A stretch of DNA of 64,000 nucleotides from Bog-473 sp963744935 (lineage in GTDB: Bacteria > Actinomycetota > Acidimicrobiia > Acidimicrobiales > RAAP-2). Position numbers and translations under genes: made by a program. Position 1 is the stretch's first letter, and the number at the start of each line of letters is the position of its first letter. This document shows positions 16,665 to 25,529 of this stretch, in pieces. The stretch lies in assembly GCA_963744935.1 (NCBI GenBank), contig CAVUVM010000004.1:806001-870000 (forward strand), read 5' to 3'. The notes beneath the pieces were generated by a model that saw nothing but the letters and a program-made list of their open reading frames with translations, ran no database searches and was not told where the DNA came from.

Positions 16665-17396
16665 GTGGTCGCCTGCGCCGACGCCTGGCGCGGCGCCGGC
16701 GAGATCATGGCCAGTCCCTTCGGCACAATCCCGTCCCTCGGGGCCCGCCTGGCCAAGCTCACGTTTGCACCCGACCTCGTGCTCACCGACGGCGAGGCCG
16801 CGCTCATGGTGGGCGCTCCGCCCATCTCGGCCCGGCCGGCCGAGCTGGTCCGCGAGGCCGCCATGCCGTATCGCAGCGTCTTCGACGTCGTGTGGTCGGG
16901 CCGGCGCCACATCATGATGATGGCCAGCCAGATCGATAGCTCGGGCAACCAGAACATCTCGGCCGTCGGTCCGCACGACAAGCCGAAGGTCCAACTCGTC
17001 GGCGTCCGCGGCGCGCCGGGCAACTCGGTCAACCACCCCACGAGCTACTGGGTGCCCGACCACAGCCCGCGCACCTTCGTCCAGCAGGTCGACGTTGTCT
17101 GCGGAGTCGGCTACGCCCGCGCCGCCGCCGCGGGGCCTGGCGCCACACGGTTCCACGACGTGCGCCGCGTCGTGTCGAACCTCGGAGTCTTCGACTTCGA
17201 GACACCGGAGCGGACGATGCGGCTCCGCTCGTACCATCCCGGCGTCAGCGTCGACGACGTGGTCGCCGCGACCGGGTTCGCCGTGACGATCCCGCCCGAG
17301 GTTGCCGAGACCCGCCTCCCGACGCCCGAGGAGCTCGACGTCATCCGCGTCGTGCTCGACCCCGGCTCGCTGCGCGATCGCGAGGTGAGGACCTGA
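16665..17396 (+). CDS. ipdB: IpdB-like subunit of COCHEA-CoA hydrolase, 5' end disrupted
   Basis: The readable frame from GTG 16665 (VVACADAWRGAGEIMASPFG) gives 243 residues with the IpdB hallmarks: LTDGEAALMVG, GRRHIMMMASQIDSSGNQNISAVG, GVRGAPGNSVNHPTSYWVPDH, VSNLGVFDFETPERTMRLRSYHPGVS and a C-terminus ending SLRDREVRT. The expected N-terminal residues TRAEFC are encoded just upstream in the same frame but have no start codon. The GTG at 16591, which overlaps ipdA by GTGA, lies in another frame. One missing base between about 16597 and 16605 would join them, so the true gene is probably 16591-17396 with a small deletion. Function: beta subunit of the ring-opening IpdAB hydrolase. Confidence 0.85.
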   Translation: MVACADAWRGAGEIMASPFGTIPSLGARLAKLTFAPDLVLTDGEAALMVGAPPISARPAELVREAAMPYRSVFDVVWSGRRHIMMMASQIDSSGNQNISAVGPHDKPKVQLVGVRGAPGNSVNHPTSYWVPDHSPRTFVQQVDVVCGVGYARAAAAGPGATRFHDVRRVVSNLGVFDFETPERTMRLRSYHPGVSVDDVVAATGFAVTIPPEVAETRLPTPEELDVIRVVLDPGSLRDREVRT

Positions 17397-17413
17397 GCGG
17401 GGCGCCCGACCCC

Positions 17414-18517
17414 GTGGCGCTCCACCCCGCGCTGCATACCCCGCTGTGCGACCGCGTCGGCATCCGCTTTCCCTTGGTGCAGACCGGCATGGGCTGGGTG
17501 GCCGGGCCGCGCCTCGTCGCCGCCACCTGCGAGGCGGGCGGGCTCGGGATCCTCGCCTCGGCCACCATGAACCTCGACCAGCTGGCCGGGGCGATCGCCG
17601 AGGTCCGGAGCCGGACCCAGGCACCCTTCGGGGTCAACCTGCGCACCGATGTGGCCGACATCGGCGAGCGCATCGCGCTCATGATCGAGACGGGCGCCGC
17701 GGTGGCCAGCTTCGCCCAGGCCCCCAACCCCACCCTGGTGGCCCGCTGCAAGGAGGCCGGCCTCTTCGTGATGCCCACCGTGGGGGCCCGACGCCACGCC
17801 GAGAAAGTGGCCGAATGGGGCGTGGACGCCGTCATCGCACAGGGGGCCGAAGGCGGTGGCCACACGGGTTCGGTGCCCACGACGCTGCTGCTTCCCCAGG
17901 TCGTCGACGCCGTGGGCGACAAGGTGCTGGTGCTCGGCGCCGGCGGCTTCTTCAGCGGGCGCGGCCTCGTGGCCGCACTGGCCTACGGTGCCGCCGGTGT
18001 CGCCATGGGCACCCGCTTCTTGCTCTCGGCCGAGAGCCGGGTGCCCGACGCCGTCAAGGAGCTCTACCTCGGCACGGCGGTGACCGGGACCGTGGTCACC
18101 GCCAAAGTGGACGGCGCCCCCCAGCGCGTGGTTCGCACCGACCTCGTGGACCACCTCGAGTCACAGTCGTGGCTGCGCGCCCTGCCTCGGGCGTTGCGCA
18201 GTGCCTACCGCTTCCGCCAGGAGACCGGCGCCACCATGACCTCGCTGGTGCGTGAGGGCCGCGCCATGAAGGAAGGCAACGAGCTGACATGGGCCCAGGT
18301 GCTCATGGCAGCCAACGCACCGGTGATGACCAAGGCCGCGCTCGTCGAGGGGCGCACCGACGTGGGCGTGTTGCCCACCGGTCAGGTGGTTGGCGTGTTG
18401 GAGTCGCTGCCCTCGGTCGACGACATCGTCGGCACCATCATCCGCGAAGCCGACGAGGTCCTCAGTGCTTGGAGCGCCGCGCCGCCGCCACGCGGGGCGC
18501 CAGACGCGGGGCGCTAG
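17414..18517 (+). CDS. ipdC: Flavin-dependent nitronate monooxygenase family reductase, IpdC-like
   Basis: A 367-residue TIM-barrel FMN protein from GTG 17414 (VALHPALHTPLCDRVGIRFPLVQTGMGWVAG). Conserved blocks are QTGMGWVAGPRLVAATCEAGGLG, VIAQGAEGGGHTG (FMN phosphate region), VLGAGGFFSGRGLVAALAYGAAGVAMGTRFL and TAKVDGAPQRVVRT. In M. tuberculosis IpdC works just before EchA20, reducing the CoA-bound ring intermediate. Its position right after ipdB, 17 bp apart, mirrors that locus. The gene ends at a TAG within CTAG, which also supplies the stop of the convergent HTH gene. Confidence 0.87.
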   Translation: MALHPALHTPLCDRVGIRFPLVQTGMGWVAGPRLVAATCEAGGLGILASATMNLDQLAGAIAEVRSRTQAPFGVNLRTDVADIGERIALMIETGAAVASFAQAPNPTLVARCKEAGLFVMPTVGARRHAEKVAEWGVDAVIAQGAEGGGHTGSVPTTLLLPQVVDAVGDKVLVLGAGGFFSGRGLVAALAYGAAGVAMGTRFLLSAESRVPDAVKELYLGTAVTGTVVTAKVDGAPQRVVRTDLVDHLESQSWLRALPRALRSAYRFRQETGATMTSLVREGRAMKEGNELTWAQVLMAANAPVMTKAALVEGRTDVGVLPTGQVVGVLESLPSVDDIVGTIIREADEVLSAWSAAPPPRGAPDAGR

Positions 18518-18981
18518 ACGCCGTCGCCGTTGCCGCCGGCCGCGCTGCCCTGGGCCACCCGGCGCAACAGGTTCGACACCCGCTGGTGCGTCACACCGAA
18601 GAGGTGGGCGATGCTCGGGATGCTCTGACCCTCCGCCCGCAACGCCACCACCAACGACCGTCGCAGGTACCCGCTGGCCTCGGATTGGCGGCGCAAGATC
18701 GTGCTCACGAGCTGCACGGTGCCGGGGTCGTCCTCGTCGCCGAGGATCGCCTTCCACTCCCGACCGTTCTGACGGGCCAGACGGACCTCCGCGATGCGCT
18801 GAGAGAGGAGCCGCTCGCTCTCGGCGTTCTCCCGCAACACGGATTCCAGCTCTTCGAGGGCGTTCAGCACCTCGTCTGACCCGGTCCCGCTCCGGTCGTC
18901 GTTCTGGTCCGGCATTGCGATCTCTGCTCCTCTTCGCTGCTCCTCATCCTGGCGCAACTCAGTCGCATCAGTGGACAACAT
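18514..18981 (-). CDS. Small helix-turn-helix protein with N-terminal coiled coil
   Basis: A 155-residue protein from ATG 18981, with GGAGG nine bases upstream (MPDQNDD at residue 23 is an alternative start). Residues about 38-70 form a charged helix (VLNALEELESVLRENAESERLLSQRIAEV) fit for dimerisation. Residues about 115-140 hold a helix-turn-helix (GQSIPSIAHLFGVTHQRVSNLLRRV) like the recognition unit of region-4-type or Trp-like regulators. The tail is Gly/Ala-rich. No ligand domain is seen. It is tail-to-tail with ipdC, sharing CTAG. It may control nearby sterol genes, but nothing in sequence proves this. Confidence 0.75.
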   Translation of the reverse strand: MLSTDATELRQDEEQRRGAEIAMPDQNDDRSGTGSDEVLNALEELESVLRENAESERLLSQRIAEVRLARQNGREWKAILGDEDDPGTVQLVSTILRRQSEASGYLRRSLVVALRAEGQSIPSIAHLFGVTHQRVSNLLRRVAQGSAAGGNGDGV

Positions 18982-19147
18982 GCAATGGTTCCTCCAATCG
19001 CAGCGTCGTTCCGCTCCGACCCTGACCTAGACGACTCACGCGTCCAACAGCCTAAGCAAGACCGCGCCCGCACTCGACGTCATTGCAGCCAATACCCGAA
19101 ACGTCCCGGCTCACACACGATGCGGCCCATCTGCGGCGAACTTGCCC

Positions 19148-19207
19148 GCTACCAGGGTTTCAGTCGTGCCGCGGTGGGTTGCTCCCAGGCTGCTACCAGG
19201 GTTTCAG
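19148..19207. repeat. Two direct copies of a 16-bp sequence (GCTACCAGGGTTTCAG)
   Basis: Perfect copies at 19148-19163 and 19192-19207, 44 bp apart. The second copy overlaps the stop of the minus-strand Ltp gene by four bases. The region 18982-19203 between the two minus-strand genes otherwise holds nothing I recognise. Could be a short duplication or a binding site for the HTH gene downstream. Confidence 0.6.
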
Positions 19208-20457
19208 CGGCTGAGCACGACGGAGGACCCGTGTCCGAACAGACCCTGGTTGGCCGTGACGGCGACCGTGGCGCCCTCCACCTGGCGGCCCGACGCGGTG
19301 CCACGCAGCTGCCAGACGCACTCGCACACCTGGGCGATCGCCTGCGCCGGGATGGCCTCGCCGAAACACGAGAGCCCGCCCGAGGGGTTCACCGGCACCC
19401 GGCCACCGAGGCCGGTGGCGCCGTCGCGCAGCAGCTTCTCCGCCTCGCCCTCGCCGCACAGTCCGATGTCCTCGTACCAGTCGAGCTCGAGCGCGGAGGA
19501 GAGGTCGTAGACCTCGGCCAGGTGCACGTCCTCGGGTCCGATGCTCGCCTCGGCGTACGCCGCGGCGGCAATGGACGGGCGGAACCCCTGGATCCCCGCT
19601 CCTGACCCGCCCCCTGACCCGACTCCTCTCTCCGCTCCGTCACCGGTGAAGGCAACCGCCGAGTCGGTCGAGAAGTTGGGCATCTCGATCACGGTGTTGG
19701 GGAACACGGGTGTGACCGTCGAGACGGCGTCGATCGTGACGAGCGGGGACGCACCGCCGCCATGACGCCGGGCGAACTCCATGGAGCTCAAGACGAGCGC
19801 CGCGCCGCCGTCGGAGGTGGCGCAGATCTCGAGGAGCCGAAGCGGGTCGGCCACCATCGGGGACGCCAGCACCTCGTCGACGCTGACCTCCTTGCGGTAG
19901 CGGGCGTAGGGGTTGGCCAGTCCGTGCCGCGCGTTCTTCACCTTGACCTGCGCGAAGTCCTCCTCGGTGGCGCCGAAGCGGTCCATGCGCCGACGCGCGT
20001 AGAGCGCGAAGTAGGCCGGGTTGGTCGCCCCCAGCAGGCGGAAGCGAAGCCAGTCCGGGTCGTCCGTGCGGTCGCCGCCGACCGGGGCGAAGAAGCCTTT
20101 GGGCGTCGTGTCCGCGCCGACCACCAGCGCGACGTCGCACAGCCCGGCCAGGATCTGGGCGCGCGCGTTGGCGATGGCCACCGCGCCAGAGGCGCAGGCG
20201 GCGTAGACGCTCGAGACCCGCGCCCCGGTCCAGCCCAGTGCCTGGGCGAAGGTCGCGCCCGAGACGAACCCGGGGTAGCCGTTGCGGATGGTGTCGGCCC
20301 CCGAGACGAACTGCATGTCGCGCCAGCCCAGCCCGGCGTCGGCCAACGCGTCGCGCGCCGCCGCCAGGCCATACTCGACGAAGGGCCGGCCCCACTTGCC
20401 CCACTCGTGCATGCCCGCGCCGAGCACGGCGATCTTCGTGTCGTGGCCGCTGGGCAT
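19204..20457 (-). CDS. Thiolase-fold lipid-transfer protein (Ltp2-like aldolase subunit)
   Basis: A 417-residue thiolase-fold protein from ATG 20457 (MPSGHDTKIAVLGAGMHEWGKWG). It shows SVYAACASGAVAIANARAQILAG, the thiolase cysteine loop, plus EVYDLSSALELDWYEDIGLC and PVNPSGGLSCFGEAIPAQAIAQ. A Gly/Ser-rich insert (GVGSGGGSGAG) interrupts the middle. The gene starts 4 bp after a DUF35 gene, the arrangement of Ltp2-ChsH2, which together act as a retro-aldolase removing the last side-chain carbons of sterols. The same activity is likely here but the substrate is inferred. Third gene of the operon fadA6-like, DUF35, ltp. Confidence 0.87.
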   Translation of the reverse strand: MPSGHDTKIAVLGAGMHEWGKWGRPFVEYGLAAARDALADAGLGWRDMQFVSGADTIRNGYPGFVSGATFAQALGWTGARVSSVYAACASGAVAIANARAQILAGLCDVALVVGADTTPKGFFAPVGGDRTDDPDWLRFRLLGATNPAYFALYARRRMDRFGATEEDFAQVKVKNARHGLANPYARYRKEVSVDEVLASPMVADPLRLLEICATSDGGAALVLSSMEFARRHGGGASPLVTIDAVSTVTPVFPNTVIEMPNFSTDSAVAFTGDGAERGVGSGGGSGAGIQGFRPSIAAAAYAEASIGPEDVHLAEVYDLSSALELDWYEDIGLCGEGEAEKLLRDGATGLGGRVPVNPSGGLSCFGEAIPAQAIAQVCECVWQLRGTASGRQVEGATVAVTANQGLFGHGSSVVLSR

Positions 20458-20461
20458 CGGC

Positions 20462-20926
20462 TCAGCCCTCCCAGCCGGGGGTCACGGCCCCGGCGCCGGC
20501 CGGACGCCATTTCCACACGAGGTAGTCGCAGTCGTCCTCGCTGTAGAGCGTGTCCACCACCAGCTCGACTTCGTCGCCCACCGCGAGGTCGGCCACCGTG
20601 ACGTCGCCCACGACCTGGCCCATGACCACGAGCTTCTCCGCGGCCAGCTCCACTGCGGCCAGGCAGAAGGGCACGTAGGGATCGGCCGCGACATAGGGCG
20701 CCGGGGGTTGGTAGCGGGCGTCGGTGTAGGACCAGATGCGACCCCGACGCGACAGCTCCACCGTCTCGAAGGAGGTCGACGCACAGTCGGGATTGCGGCA
20801 CGAAAGCCGCTCGGCGGGAAAGGCGTACGTCCCGCAGTTGGTGCAGCGCGAGCCGAGCAGAGCCGGTGCGCGGCCGTCGTCGCCGGTGGTGAACCACCCC
20901 TCGATCGCGGGGACCCGTGTCGGCAT
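20462..20926 (-). CDS. DUF35 OB-fold protein with zinc ribbon, partner of Ltp
   Basis: A 154-residue protein from ATG 20926, overlapping the thiolase stop by ATGA. The zinc ribbon cysteines are CTNCGTYAFPAERLSCRNPDC (four cysteines), then an OB-fold (RRGRIWSYTDARYQPPAPYV ... GQVVGDVTVADLAVGDEVELVVDTLY). DUF35 proteins carry or position acyl-CoA for a thiolase-like partner, here the Ltp gene 4 bp downstream. By analogy with the ChsH2 C-terminal domain it would be the aldolase partner subunit. Confidence 0.87.
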   Translation of the reverse strand: MPTRVPAIEGWFTTGDDGRAPALLGSRCTNCGTYAFPAERLSCRNPDCASTSFETVELSRRGRIWSYTDARYQPPAPYVAADPYVPFCLAAVELAAEKLVVMGQVVGDVTVADLAVGDEVELVVDTLYSEDDCDYLVWKWRPAGAGAVTPGWEG

Positions 20927-22104
20927 CAGCTCAGGCGTTCCAAGATGGTCGCGTTGGCCTGGCCGCCACCTTCGCACATGGTTTGGAGCCCGTAGCGGGC
21001 GCCGGTGCGTTCCATCTCGTTGAGCAGGGTGGCCATCAGCCGTGCGCCCGAGCACCCGGTGGGGTGGCCGATGGCGATGGCGCCGCCGTTGGGGTTGACC
21101 CGCTCCATGTCCGGGGTGTACTCCCGCTCCCAGGCCAGGACCACCGAGGCGAACGCCTCGTTGATCTCGACGACGTCGATGTCGTCGAGCGTGAGCTTGG
21201 CTTTCGCCAGTACCAGCTTGGTGGCGGGGATGACCGCGGTCAGCATGATCTGGGGGTCGTTCGCCGCGACGGCGAAGGTGTGGAAGCGAGCCCGCGGGCG
21301 GAGCCCGAGTGTCGAGGCCCGCTCCTCGCTCATGATCAACACGGCGGCCGCGCCGTCGGAGATCTGCGACGAGGTGCCCGCCGTCACGGTCCCCGTCTCG
21401 CTGAACGCCGGCCTGAGCGCCGCCAGCTTCTCCAAGGAGGTGTCGCGCCGGATGCCCTCGTCACTCGTGAGCAGGCCGCGCACGTCGTCCGCGCCCGGCA
21501 CGTCGGGATGCACGCGGGCCTCGAGCGCCACCATCTCGTGCTGGAAGCGGCCCTCGTCGGTGGCGCACGCCGCGCGCTGGTGCGAGCGCAGCGCGAATTC
21601 ATCCATCTCTTGGCGCGAGATCTTCCAGCGCCGTGCGATCTCCTCGGCGCACTCGCCCTGGTGGATCAGCTCGAAGCGCTCCAGGTAGAGCGTTCCGTAG
21701 GCCTCGCCCGGCCCGGGCTCGGTGGTCGACCCGATCGGCACCCGGCTCATCGACTCCACGCCGGCGCCGATCGCCACGTCCATGGCGCCCGCGATGACGG
21801 CCTGGGCGGCGAAGTGGATGGCCTGCTGGGCCGACCCGCACTGGCGGTCCACCGTCGTGCCCGGCACCGAGTCGGGGAACCCCGCGGCGAGGGCGGCGTT
21901 GCGCGCGATGTTCATCGCCTGCTCGCCCACCGTCATGGTGCAGCCCATGACGACGTCCTCCACCAGCGCGGGATCCAGGTCGTTGCGGGCCAGCAGGGCA
22001 GCGAGGGGCTGGGCGGCCAGGTCGGTGGCGTGCCAGCCCGAGAGCTTGCCGCCGCGGCGGCCCACCGGCGTGCGGACGGCGTCGACGATCACTGCGTTGG
22101 GCAT
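20926..22104 (-). CDS. Acetyl-CoA acyltransferase (thiolase), FadA6-like
   Basis: A 392-residue true thiolase from ATG 22104 (MPNAVIVDAVRTPVGRRGGKLSGWH). The nucleophile cysteine lies in VDRQCGSAQQAIHFAAQAV, the catalytic His in NPNGGAIAIGHPTGCSGARL, and the second cysteine in QTMCEGGGQANATI. All catalytic residues are present, unlike the Ltp proteins nearby. The sequence and neighbourhood recall FadA6, which thiolyses MOODA-CoA after IpdAB opens the ring. An exact substrate is not provable here. First gene of a three-gene operon. A variant of the TGACG palindrome sits 13 bp upstream of the start. Confidence 0.88.
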   Translation of the reverse strand: MPNAVIVDAVRTPVGRRGGKLSGWHATDLAAQPLAALLARNDLDPALVEDVVMGCTMTVGEQAMNIARNAALAAGFPDSVPGTTVDRQCGSAQQAIHFAAQAVIAGAMDVAIGAGVESMSRVPIGSTTEPGPGEAYGTLYLERFELIHQGECAEEIARRWKISRQEMDEFALRSHQRAACATDEGRFQHEMVALEARVHPDVPGADDVRGLLTSDEGIRRDTSLEKLAALRPAFSETGTVTAGTSSQISDGAAAVLIMSEERASTLGLRPRARFHTFAVAANDPQIMLTAVIPATKLVLAKAKLTLDDIDVVEINEAFASVVLAWEREYTPDMERVNPNGGAIAIGHPTGCSGARLMATLLNEMERTGARYGLQTMCEGGGQANATILERLS

Positions 22105-22117
22105 AGGACCCCCAATT

Positions 22118-22132
22118 CTGACGCCGAATCAG
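22118..22132. promoter_or_regulatory. Operator-like palindrome variant CTGACGCCGAATCAG
   Basis: Outer arms TCTGA and TCAGA are perfect. The inner bases match the TGACG-N3-CGTCA core in one half only. It lies between the thiolase start (22104) and the divergent esterase (22203), so it could affect both. Confidence 0.45.
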
Positions 22133-22202
22133 ATGGGGTGCCAGACGGCACCCCGAGGCGGCGGGACCGCCACGAGACCCTGATCGACCAACATACGCAG
22201 AC

Positions 22203-23201
22203 ATGGGCAGGGTCCGGGGGGTCGCGGTCGCCTCTGTGCTCGGTGCGCTGGTGTTGACAGCCTGCTCCAGCGCGGGCCCGACCACGCCCGGTGCAGGGGG
22301 TAGTGGTGGTGCCAATGGGGCGGGTGGCGGCCTGGCGCCCGCCGCGGCCTCAGCCCCCGACCTCGCTGCCGGCCAGCATGCGACCCTGACCTACTGCAAC
22401 CACCAGCAGGCACGCATCACCGAACCGGCCTCCTTGCACGGATCGGCGCCGGCCGCCGTCTACGTCCACGGGGGGTCATGGGTCTCGGGCGACTACGACA
22501 CCGGGGGCTTCATCATCGGCGCCATCGGCCCGGCGCTGGCCGACGCCGGGTTCGTCGTCGTCAGCCTCGACTACCGTCTCGGGCCCACCGGGCACTGGCC
22601 GGACCAGATCGAAGACGTGAAATGCGCCATCCGGTACCTGCGTGCCAACGCGGCGCACCTCCACATCGACCGCAGTGCCATCGGCGCCTGGGGCCAGAGC
22701 GCGGGTGGGCACCTCGTCGCGCTCCTCGGCTTGGCCGGCCGGTCCGCCGGCTGGGACGTCGGCCCGTACCTCGGCGAGTCGAGCAAGGTGCAGTCGGTCG
22801 TCGACATGGCGGGCCCGAGCGACCTGTTGACGATCGGCGACCAGGGCGACGCGGTGCTGGTGGCCGAGAGCTTCATCTCGCTCCTCGGCAGCGTGCCCGC
22901 CCGACAACTCGGCGCCGACCTGAAGAGGGCGAGCCCGGTCACCTACATCAGGCCGGGCGACCCGCCCTTCCTCATCCTCGATTCGGACAACGACGAGATC
23001 GTCTATCCCGAGCAGTCGCAGGAGCTGGCCTGGGACCTCGGCATCGACGGCGACGCCCGCGAGCTCGTGACCGTGACTCAGGGCGGGCACGAGTTCGACA
23101 CCGCGGGCGAGTCGCCCTCCAAATCGGCCATCATCCGCCTCGTCGTGGACTTCTTCGTCCAGACGCTCGTCGACCACCGGCATCCGGGCACGACGAGCTG
23201 A
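22203..23201 (+). CDS. Lipoprotein esterase/lipase, alpha/beta hydrolase fold
   Basis: A 332-residue secreted protein from ATG 22203. The signal peptide ends in a lipobox with Cys21 (LVLTAC), so it is likely anchored to the outer face of the membrane. The mature part opens with a Gly/Ala linker. The hydrolase fold shows the oxyanion motif YVHGGSWVSGD, the nucleophile GQSAGG, an acidic residue in LDSDNDEIV and His in TQGGHEF. This is the layout of the hormone-sensitive lipase/carboxylesterase group. It could release acids from sterol or fatty esters outside the cell. Transcribed divergently from the thiolase operon. Confidence 0.88.
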   Translation: MGRVRGVAVASVLGALVLTACSSAGPTTPGAGGSGGANGAGGGLAPAAASAPDLAAGQHATLTYCNHQQARITEPASLHGSAPAAVYVHGGSWVSGDYDTGGFIIGAIGPALADAGFVVVSLDYRLGPTGHWPDQIEDVKCAIRYLRANAAHLHIDRSAIGAWGQSAGGHLVALLGLAGRSAGWDVGPYLGESSKVQSVVDMAGPSDLLTIGDQGDAVLVAESFISLLGSVPARQLGADLKRASPVTYIRPGDPPFLILDSDNDEIVYPEQSQELAWDLGIDGDARELVTVTQGGHEFDTAGESPSKSAIIRLVVDFFVQTLVDHRHPGTTS

Positions 23202-23250
23202 ACGTGCCACCTTGGCAAGGGCCGCGGCCCTGTGCGAGATTCGCCACGCC

Positions 23251-24393
23251 ATGGACCTGACCTTCAGCGCCGAACAAGAGGCGTTCCGCGCCGAGGCTCG
23301 GGCGTGGCTGGCGGCGCACGTCCCAACCCACCCCCTCCCCTCGCTCGATACGGCGGATGGCTTCGAGGCGCACCGCGCCTGGGAGCGCACCATGTACGAG
23401 GACCGCTGGTCCGTCGTCAGCTGGCCGGTCGAGTACGGCGGACGCGACCTCGGCATCTTCGAGTGGCTGGTGTTCGAGGAGGAGTACTACCGCGCCGGCG
23501 CACCCACGCGCGTGAGCCAGAACGGCATCTTCCTCCTCGCGCCGACCATGCTCGAGTACGGGACCGACGCGCAAAAGGCGCGCTTCCTCCCGCCGATGGC
23601 CTCGGGCGACGAGATCTGGTGCCAGGGCTGGTCCGAGCCCGACGCGGGCAGTGACCTCGCCGGCATCCGCTCGCGCGCGGCGCGCACCGATGGCCCCACC
23701 TGGATCCTCAACGGCCAGAAGACGTGGGCCAGCCGCGGCGCGTTCGCCGACTGGTGCTTCGGGATCTTCCGTACCGACCCCGAGGCGGAGCGCCACCGCG
23801 GCCTGACCTACTTCCTCGTCGCGATGGACTCGCCCGGCGTGACGGTGCGCCCCATCCCCCAGATCGACGGCGAGACGGGCTTCGCCGAGATCTTCTTCGA
23901 CAACGTCGAGGTACCCGAGGACCAGCTGCTGGGCGAGGTCGGCGCGGGGTGGTCGGTCGCCATGGCCACCGCCGGCTCCGAGCGCGGCCTCTCGCTGCGG
24001 AGTCCGGCGCGCTACACCGAGGCAGCCGACCGCCTCCTGCGGCTCTACGCCTCGCGCGGCGGCCCGGCCGCATCCACCGACGCGGTGGCGCTGGCACACA
24101 TGCACGCCCAGGCGTACCAGCTGCACACCTATTGGACGGCGACCAAGGTCGCGCGGGGCCAGGCCGTGGGCCCCGAGGCGAGTGCCAACAAGATCTTCTG
24201 GTCCGAGACCGACGTGGCCATCCACACGGCCGCGCTCGACCTGCTCGGCACCGAGGCCGAGCTGCTGCATTCCGGCGCGCCCGGTGCGTGGCTGGACGGC
24301 TATCTCTTCTCGTTGGCGGGGCCCATCTACGCGGGAACCAACGAAATTCAGCGCAACGTCGTGGCCGAGCGCCTGCTCGGGCTGCCCCGCTGA
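23251..24393 (+). CDS. Acyl-CoA dehydrogenase, subunit of a likely heteromeric pair
   Basis: A 380-residue ACAD from ATG 23251 (MDLTFSAEQEAFRAEARAWLAAHV). An open frame extends 39 bases upstream but the ACAD-like start is clear. Blocks: SEPDAGSDLAGIRSRAAR (FAD/substrate loop), NGQKTWASRGAFADW, IDGETGFAEIFFDNVEVPEDQLLG and a C-terminal AGTNEIQRNVVAERLLGLPR. A second, shorter ACAD follows 27 bp later. Such adjacent unlike pairs make alpha2-beta2 enzymes in steroid side-chain and ring degradation (the FadE28-FadE29 type). Probably desaturates a sterol-derived or branched acyl-CoA. Confidence 0.9.
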   Translation: MDLTFSAEQEAFRAEARAWLAAHVPTHPLPSLDTADGFEAHRAWERTMYEDRWSVVSWPVEYGGRDLGIFEWLVFEEEYYRAGAPTRVSQNGIFLLAPTMLEYGTDAQKARFLPPMASGDEIWCQGWSEPDAGSDLAGIRSRAARTDGPTWILNGQKTWASRGAFADWCFGIFRTDPEAERHRGLTYFLVAMDSPGVTVRPIPQIDGETGFAEIFFDNVEVPEDQLLGEVGAGWSVAMATAGSERGLSLRSPARYTEAADRLLRLYASRGGPAASTDAVALAHMHAQAYQLHTYWTATKVARGQAVGPEASANKIFWSETDVAIHTAALDLLGTEAELLHSGAPGAWLDGYLFSLAGPIYAGTNEIQRNVVAERLLGLPR

Positions 24394-24420
24394 GCCAACG
24401 GGACGGGACGGCAGAGACGA

Positions 24421-25529
24421 TGGACTTCGCGTTCTCCGACGAACAAGACGAGCTGCGCCGAGGGGTCCGCACGGTGCTCGATGCCGAGTGCACCCCTGAC
24501 GCGTTGCGGGCTTTCGCGCTGGCCGACGAAACCGGCCGCGCCGAGCTGGCGGTCAATCGCTGGGCCGTCCTCGCCGAGCTCGGTGCACCGGCACTGGTCG
24601 TGCCCGAGGCATCAGGTGGACTCGGGTTGAGCGACGTCGACCTGGTGGGCGTGCTCGAGGAGGCCGGCTACGCGTGCCTGCCCGAGCCGCTGCTCGAGAC
24701 GGCCGCCCTGGCCGCGCCGACGCTCGCGGCACTCCTCCCCGAGCCGGCGGCCGCCGCCGCCCTGGCCGCGCTGGTCGAGGACGACGTCGTCGTCGCCGTG
24801 GGCGGCATCGACGTCGGCGCGGGTGGGATCGCCTCGCCGAGCGAAGTGTCCGCCGACGGGATGCTGCGTACGCCGCGCGTGGTCGGCGCCCGCGACGCGG
24901 CGGTCCTGCTGCTCGCCTGCCGCGACGTCGAGTCGGGCTGGCAGTTGCACGCTGTGCCGGCGGCCTCGTGCCGCATCGAGGCCACACCGGCCCTCAGTGC
25001 CGGGCGCGACCTGGCCACGGTGCACTGGCCGCTGTCGTCAGACACCCTGTTGGCCTACGGCGTCGCCGCCGAGGCCGCCTCGGGCCTGCTGGCCGATCGT
25101 GCCGCAGCGGGGACTGCCGCCGAACTGATCGGCCTGGCCGATCGCATGATCACCATGGCGGCGCACTACGCCAAGGAGCGCCACCAGTTCGGCAAGCCGA
25201 TCGGCAGCTTCCAGGCGGTGAAGCACCTCCTGGCCGACGCACGCGTCACCCTCGAGTTCGCCCGTCCCGCCACCTACCGAGCCGCCTGGTCGCTCGCGAC
25301 CGCGCAGCCAACCCTCTCCCACGCCGCGTCCATGGCTAAGGCGATGGCGTCGGATGCAGCCGACCTCGCCGCTCGCGTCGCCCTCCAGGTCCACGGCGCC
25401 ATCGGCTACACCTGGGAGTGCGACCTCCACTTCTTCATGAAGCAGACGTGGGCGCTCTCCCGCGCCTGGGGGGACGCGGCCGTCCACCGGCGCCTCGTCC
25501 TGCAGCACGCCACGCACCACACGGCGTAG
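24421..25529 (+). CDS. Acyl-CoA dehydrogenase, second subunit of pair
   Basis: A 369-residue ACAD-like protein from ATG 24421 (MDFAFSDEQDELRRGVRTVLDAE). It contains the AHYAKERHQFGKPIGSFQAVKHLLAD FAD-binding block and the C-terminal VHGAIGYTWECDLHFFMKQTWALSRAWG. The middle domain is short and diverged (Ala-rich), a common feature of the partner subunit in mycobacterial heteromeric ACADs. Downstream of the larger ACAD by 27 bp and translated with it. FAD binding is probably shared across the heterodimer. Confidence 0.88.
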
